A stretch of 64,000 bases of DNA from Pseudomonas sp. Seg1 (GTDB taxonomy: Bacteria; Pseudomonadota; Gammaproteobacteria; Pseudomonadales; Pseudomonadaceae). The first letter of the stretch is position 1. Each line of letters begins with the position of its first letter. The stretch lies in assembly GCF_018326005.1 (NCBI RefSeq), contig NZ_AP021903.1, forward strand, positions 4,249,501-4,313,500, in the 5' to 3' direction. The notes beneath the pieces were generated by a model, which searched no databases, was not told where the DNA came from, and saw nothing but the letters and a program-made list of their open reading frames with translations. Shown in pieces: positions 59,885 to 64,000 of the stretch. The position numbers and the translations under genes are program-made.

Positions 59885-62089
59885 ATGCCCGCTCCAGCTC
59901 GACTTGCCGTGCCCTTTCGCCCGACGCTTCTCGCCCTGCTGTGCTCCCTGACCATCACCGCCCACGCTGCTGAAAAAGACAACAAAGCGCTGGTGCTGGA
60001 CGACGTCAACGTCAACGCTCAAGCCCCGACACCCAACGCCCTGCCCCCGGTCTACTCCGGTGGTCAGGTCGCACGCGGCGGCCAACTTGGCGTGCTGGGC
60101 AATCAGGACATGATGGACGTGCCGTTCAGCGCGGCCTCCTACACCGAGCAACTGATCCAGGATCAGCAAGCCGAGGACGTCGCCGATGTGCTGCTCAACG
60201 ATTCCTCGGTGCGCCAGGCTTCCGGTTTCTCCAACCAGGCGCAGGTCTTCATGATTCGCGGTCTGCCGCTGAACGGCGACGATATTTCCTATAACGGCCT
60301 CTACGGCGTACTGCCTCGGCAGATCATCTCCACCGACGCCCTGGAGCGCGTGGAAGTGTTCAAAGGCCCGAACGCCTTTATCAACGGCGTGACCCCGACC
60401 GGTTCCGGCATCGGCGGCGGCGTCAACCTGCAGCCAAAACGCGCCGGCGACGTGCCGCTGCGCCGCTATACCAGCGACATCAACAGTGAAGGTCGCGTCG
60501 GGCATCATTTCGATATCGGCCAGCGTTTCGGTGAAGACAACCGCTTCGGCGCGCGGATCAACCTGTCGCAACGTGAAGGCGATACCGGCATCGATCACGA
60601 AAACCAACGCTCGAAACTGTTCGCCATCGGCCTCGACTATCGCGGCGATGCGCTGCGGATTTCCGGCGACTTCGCCTACCAGAAAGAGCGCGTCAACGGT
60701 GGTCGCAACTCGGTCAACCTCGGCACCGCCACGCATATTCCGGACGCGCCATCGGCCGACACCAACTACGCGCCGAAGTGGGGCTACACCGATATCGAAG
60801 ACACCTTCGGCATGCTTCGCGCCGAATATGACCTCAACGACAACTGGACCGCTTACGCGGCCGGTGGCGCCAAACACACCCGTGAAGTCGGGCGCTACAA
60901 CTCGACCACGCTGGTCGGCAACAGCGGCGCATCGTTCACCACTGGTTCGTTCATCCCTCACGATGAAGACAACACCAGCGTGATGGCCGGCCTCAACGGC
61001 AAGTTCAACACCGGCCCTGTCAGCCACAAGCTGAACTTCGGTCTGACCGGCATCTGGGCCGAACAGCGCAGCGCCTATGACTTCGACCTGACCAAGTACG
61101 CCAACAACATCTACCACCCGGTGAACACGCCGGCGCCGGTCGGCAACTTTTCCGGCGGCGACCTCAATGACCCGGGCATCGTCGGCAAAACCTTCAACCG
61201 CAGCATCGCGATTTCCGACACCCTCGGCTTCTTCGACGATCGCCTGCTGATCACCGCCGGCCTGCGTCGTCAGCAAATGGTGGTGCAAGGCTACAACTAC
61301 GCCAGTTGGGGCAGCGGCGGCCGTAAATCGAGCTACGACGAGTCGATCACCACACCGGTCTACGGCCTGGTTTTCAAGCCGTGGGAGCACGTGTCGTTCT
61401 ATGCCAACCACATTGAAGGCCTGGCCCAGGGCCCGACTTCGCCGACCAGCAGTGGCGGCTTTCGTGTGACCAATGGCAACGAAGTCTACGCACCGGCACG
61501 TTCCAAGCAGACCGAAGCCGGGGTGAAAGTCGACATGGGCACCTACGGCGCGAGCCTGGGGGTGTATCGCATCGAGCAACCGAGTGACGGTTACTGTGAA
61601 ATCAACAGCGCCACCACCTGCACCTACGTGCGTAAAGGCGAGCAGATCAACAAAGGCGTGGAACTGAACGTGTTCGGTGAGCCGATCAATGGTCTGCGCC
61701 TGATCAGCGGCCTGACGTTGATGGACACCGAACTGAAAAACACCCTCAATGACGCCAACGACGGCAACCGTGCGATTGGCGTACCGACCTTCCAGTTCAA
61801 CGCTGGTGCCGACTGGGACGTACCGGGCCTGCAAGGTGTAGCGCTGAATGCGCGGATGCTGCGTACTGGCGGCCAATACGCTGACGCTGCGAACAACCTC
61901 AGCCTGCCAACCTGGAACCGTTTCGATGCCGGTGCGCGTTATGCGTTCAAGGTGTCGGAGAAGGACGTGACCGTGCGTCTGGGCGTCGAGAATCTGGCGA
62001 ACAAGAAGTACTGGGAATCGGCTCAGGGCGGCTACCTGACTCAGGGTGAGCCGCGAGTGGCGAAGTTGTCGGGGACCATCGATTTCTAA
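59885..62089 (+). CDS. TonB-dependent siderophore receptor (FiuA/FhuA-like)
   Basis: 734 residues. Signal peptide (MPAPARLAVPFRPTLLALLCSLTITAHA), TonB-box region (KALVLDDVNVNAQAP, motif LDDVNV), plug domain (DVPFSAASYTEQLIQDQQAEDVADVLLNDSSVRQASGF, VFMIRGLPLN, GLYGVLPRQIISTDALERVEVFKGPNAF, GSGIGGGVNLQPKRA) and a 22-strand barrel ending PRVAKLSGTIDF. No N-terminal signalling domain, so it is not an FecA/FpvA type transducer. Imports an Fe(III)-siderophore, probably a hydroxamate, across the outer membrane. Confidence 0.93.
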   Translation: MPAPARLAVPFRPTLLALLCSLTITAHAAEKDNKALVLDDVNVNAQAPTPNALPPVYSGGQVARGGQLGVLGNQDMMDVPFSAASYTEQLIQDQQAEDVADVLLNDSSVRQASGFSNQAQVFMIRGLPLNGDDISYNGLYGVLPRQIISTDALERVEVFKGPNAFINGVTPTGSGIGGGVNLQPKRAGDVPLRRYTSDINSEGRVGHHFDIGQRFGEDNRFGARINLSQREGDTGIDHENQRSKLFAIGLDYRGDALRISGDFAYQKERVNGGRNSVNLGTATHIPDAPSADTNYAPKWGYTDIEDTFGMLRAEYDLNDNWTAYAAGGAKHTREVGRYNSTTLVGNSGASFTTGSFIPHDEDNTSVMAGLNGKFNTGPVSHKLNFGLTGIWAEQRSAYDFDLTKYANNIYHPVNTPAPVGNFSGGDLNDPGIVGKTFNRSIAISDTLGFFDDRLLITAGLRRQQMVVQGYNYASWGSGGRKSSYDESITTPVYGLVFKPWEHVSFYANHIEGLAQGPTSPTSSGGFRVTNGNEVYAPARSKQTEAGVKVDMGTYGASLGVYRIEQPSDGYCEINSATTCTYVRKGEQINKGVELNVFGEPINGLRLISGLTLMDTELKNTLNDANDGNRAIGVPTFQFNAGADWDVPGLQGVALNARMLRTGGQYADAANNLSLPTWNRFDAGARYAFKVSEKDVTVRLGVENLANKKYWESAQGGYLTQGEPRVAKLSGTIDF

Positions 62090-62097
62090 AGCTGAAA

Positions 62098-62275
62098 AGC
62101 CCCTCATCGGAACGCCGCCCGCCTACCCTTCTCCTACAGGAAGAGGGGAATGATCGAGGTGTTCTTGCAAGTTACACCGACTTGAAATATCGAGTCGTAC
62201 TCAGGTTTTGAACGGCCCCGAATCAGCTCCCTTTCCCCCTCGCCCCCTTGGGGGAGAGGGTTGGGGTGAGGGGGT
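62098..62275. repeat. Interspersed palindromic element, copy D
   Basis: Starts GCCCCTCATCGGAACGCCGCCC, then centre GACTTGAAATATCGAGTCGT, right end CCCTCGCCCCCTTGGGGGAG followed by AGGGTTGGGGTGAGGGG. It matches copies A-C and carries the GGAACGCCGCCCG insertion of copy B. Confidence 0.75.
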
Positions 62276-62319
62276 AAATTTTAATACCGCCAAAACCTTC
62301 CCGCCGAACACTTGAAAAC

Positions 62320-62346
62320 AGGCCCCACCGCCATGGGGCCTTTTTC
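62320..62346. terminator. Hairpin with T-tail before the monooxygenase gene
   Basis: AGGCCCCA-CCGCCA-TGGGGCCT with T5, rightward; probably ends the receptor transcript. Confidence 0.8.
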
Positions 62347-62418
62347 CGTCTGGCTGATCAACTGGCCACCCTCTCCTTCTGATCCATACTTGCTGCACAG
62401 CAAACGGAGAACAGGCCC

Positions 62419-63954
62419 ATGAACCGCAGCGACGTCCTGATCATTGGCGCCGGCCCGACCGGCCTGGTGCTCGCCCTGTGGCTGAGCAAACTGGGCGTGC
62501 AGGTGCGCATCATCGACAAAACCTCCGCCCCCGGCACCACCTCCCGGGCGCTGGCGGTGCAGGCGCGCACGCTGGAGCTGTACCGGCAACTGGATCTGGC
62601 CGACACCATCGTGCGCAGCGGCCATCGCGTTGCGGCAGCCAATTTCTGGGTCAACGGTAAACCGGTCGCGCAACTGCCGCTCAATCGCATCGGCGAGGGC
62701 CTGACACCTTATGCGTTCATCGAAATCTTCCCGCAGGACGAGCACGAACGACTGCTGATCGATCGGCTCGAAGACTATGGCGTAAGCGTCGAACGCAACA
62801 CGACGCTGGAGAGTTTCGAGGAAACCGGCGACGGTCTCACCGTGCATTTACGCCTGCCCGATGGCGAACAGGAAATCTGCCAGGCCTGCTATCTGGCCGG
62901 TTGTGACGGCGCGCGATCGGTGGTGCGCAAAACCCTCGACACCGGTTTCCCCGGTGGCACCTATCAACAGATTTTCTACGTGGCAGATGTGCAGGCCAGC
63001 GGGCCGGCGATGAATGGCGAGTTGCATCTGGATCTGGACGAAGCGGACTTTCTCGCGGTGTTCCCGCTGGCCGGAGCAGGCCGCGCACGGCTGATCGGCA
63101 CCGTACGCGACGAACGTGCGGAACGCGCCGAAACACTGGAGTTTTCCGACGTCAGCAGCCGCGCCATCGAGCACCTGAAAGTGCATATAGAAGAGGTCAA
63201 CTGGTTCTCCACCTATCGCGTGCATCACCGAGTGGCGGAGCATTTTCGCAGTGGTCGCGCGTTTCTGCTCGGCGACGCGGCCCACGTGCACAGCCCGGCG
63301 GGCGGTCAGGGCATGAATACCGGCATCGGCGATGCGATCAATCTGGCGTGGAAACTCGCCGCGGTTATCAGCGGTGGCGCCGAGACCCGACTGCTCGACA
63401 GCTACGAAACCGAACGCATCGCCTTCGCCCGGCGGTTGGTCTCCACCACCGACAAAGTCTTCAGTTTCGTCACCGCAGAGGGGCGCATGGCTGATCTGCT
63501 GCGCATGCGTGTGGCACCGTTTCTGATCCCGAAAATGGCCTCATTCGAAGCGAGTCGCGAATTCCTTTTCCGCACGGTGTCGCAAGTCACCCTCAACTAT
63601 CGCGGCATGTCGCTCAGCCAAGGCGTGGCCGGACACGTCCACGGCGGTGATCGCCTGCCGTGGGCGCATGACGGTGAAGGGGATAACTACGAGCCACTGC
63701 GCCAGCCTTGCTGGCAAGTGCATGTGTACGGCGACACCAGCGACGAGATGATCCACTGGTGCAACGAACATCACCTGCCGCTGCATGTGTTCGACTGGCG
63801 ACCGGCGTTTGAGACGGCAGGATTGGGGCGCAACGGCTTCTACCTGCTGCGCCCGGATACCTACGTGGCGATTGCCGATAACAGCGCGGATCCGAAGGTA
63901 ATCGAGCGCTACTTCCGTGATCACGGCATCCGGCCGTTCTTCAATTGCGCGTAA
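62419..63954 (+). CDS. FAD-dependent aromatic hydroxylase-like monooxygenase
   Basis: 511 residues. Rossmann motif DVLIIGAGPTGLVLALWLSKLGVQVRIIDK, RALAVQARTLELYRQLDLAD, DG motif YLAGCDGARSVVRKTL, GD motif FLLGDAAHVHSPAGGQGMNTGIGDAINLAWKLAAV. This is the FAD_binding_3 (PheA/TfdB/PobA-type) family; the C-terminal part resembles the thioredoxin-like domain of phenol hydroxylases. It hydroxylates an aromatic or polyketide-like ring with NAD(P)H and O2; the substrate is unknown. It is a single gene. Confidence 0.9.
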   Translation: MNRSDVLIIGAGPTGLVLALWLSKLGVQVRIIDKTSAPGTTSRALAVQARTLELYRQLDLADTIVRSGHRVAAANFWVNGKPVAQLPLNRIGEGLTPYAFIEIFPQDEHERLLIDRLEDYGVSVERNTTLESFEETGDGLTVHLRLPDGEQEICQACYLAGCDGARSVVRKTLDTGFPGGTYQQIFYVADVQASGPAMNGELHLDLDEADFLAVFPLAGAGRARLIGTVRDERAERAETLEFSDVSSRAIEHLKVHIEEVNWFSTYRVHHRVAEHFRSGRAFLLGDAAHVHSPAGGQGMNTGIGDAINLAWKLAAVISGGAETRLLDSYETERIAFARRLVSTTDKVFSFVTAEGRMADLLRMRVAPFLIPKMASFEASREFLFRTVSQVTLNYRGMSLSQGVAGHVHGGDRLPWAHDGEGDNYEPLRQPCWQVHVYGDTSDEMIHWCNEHHLPLHVFDWRPAFETAGLGRNGFYLLRPDTYVAIADNSADPKVIERYFRDHGIRPFFNCA

Positions 63955-63973
63955 CCAAAGAACAACATAGAAA

Positions 63974-64000
63974 CCTGTGGGAGCTGGCTTGCCAGCGATA
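63974..64000. repeat. REP core at the right edge (cut)
   Basis: CCTGTGGGAGCTGGCTTGCC followed by AGCGATA; the partner arm lies beyond the window. Confidence 0.8.

Noticed and set aside
59783..62107. 774-codon open frame antisense to the TonB-dependent receptor
   Set aside because: Val/Gly/Arg-rich shadow of the receptor's codon bias; no motifs, while the receptor's are complete.

Overview
The window looks like chromosome of a fluorescent Pseudomonas (P. fluorescens group). Reasons are the lon/clpX/clpP/tig block next to an Arg-His-Leu-His tRNA cluster, the AmpR-AmpC pair, high GC with strong GC3 bias, and dense Pseudomonas-type REP palindromes built on GTGGGAGC(T/G)GGCTTGCC(A/C)GCGAT. The species is inferred from gene content and protein resemblance; no database search was possible.

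Layout. 1-5.4 kb: proteostasis genes lon (partial), clpX, clpP and tig, then four tRNAs, all leftward. 5.4-18.8 kb: housekeeping and envelope genes (folD, pbpG, TerC-type protein, nhaR, an MFS pump, sstT, DUF1993, yceH, a cupin, an AroE-like dehydrogenase) with several very small proteins. 18.8-31.6 kb: AI-2E-type permease, periplasmic cysteine hydrolase, U32/YegQ tRNA-modification protein, LysR/EamA pair, a glucarate operon (FadR-type regulator, transporter, gudD) with visible TTGT-N3-ACAA operators, divergent ampR/ampC, and a DUF6124 operon behind a highly structured leader. 32-40 kb: a RecF/PtuA-like ATPase without a partner, then a BvgA/BvgS-like regulator pair followed directly by a pertactin/AIDA-like autotransporter. 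40-46 kb: a secreted DUF4174 protein, GNAT, TSUP exporter, MFS efflux protein, lipoprotein and periplasmic aldose epimerase. 46.3-49.8 kb: a more AT-rich leftward cluster of unknown small proteins (DUF4265, HEAT-like and others) resembling an immunity-gene array. 50-64 kb: aldo/keto reductase, DUF1810, DNA polymerase II (polB), CBS protein, GST, DUF3455, an ECF sigma/anti-sigma pair, an exported protein of twelve 13-residue repeats, a DUF1615 lipoprotein, a TonB-dependent receptor with a Fur-box-like site and an FAD monooxygenase.

The most interesting items are: (1) a riboswitch-like attenuator before the DUF6124 operon, in which a three-way-junction RNA competes with an intrinsic terminator; (2) a lipoprotein with a C39-peptidase-like fold that has apparently lost its Cys and His; (3) the small-protein/immunity island, including a gene with an in-frame stop followed by 22 more codons; (4) the BvgAS-like system beside a pertactin-like autotransporter; (5) a perfect tandem-repeat secreted protein; (6) a PtuA-like ATPase ending right after its ATPase core; (7) a 120-bp tRNA-His plus terminator duplication.
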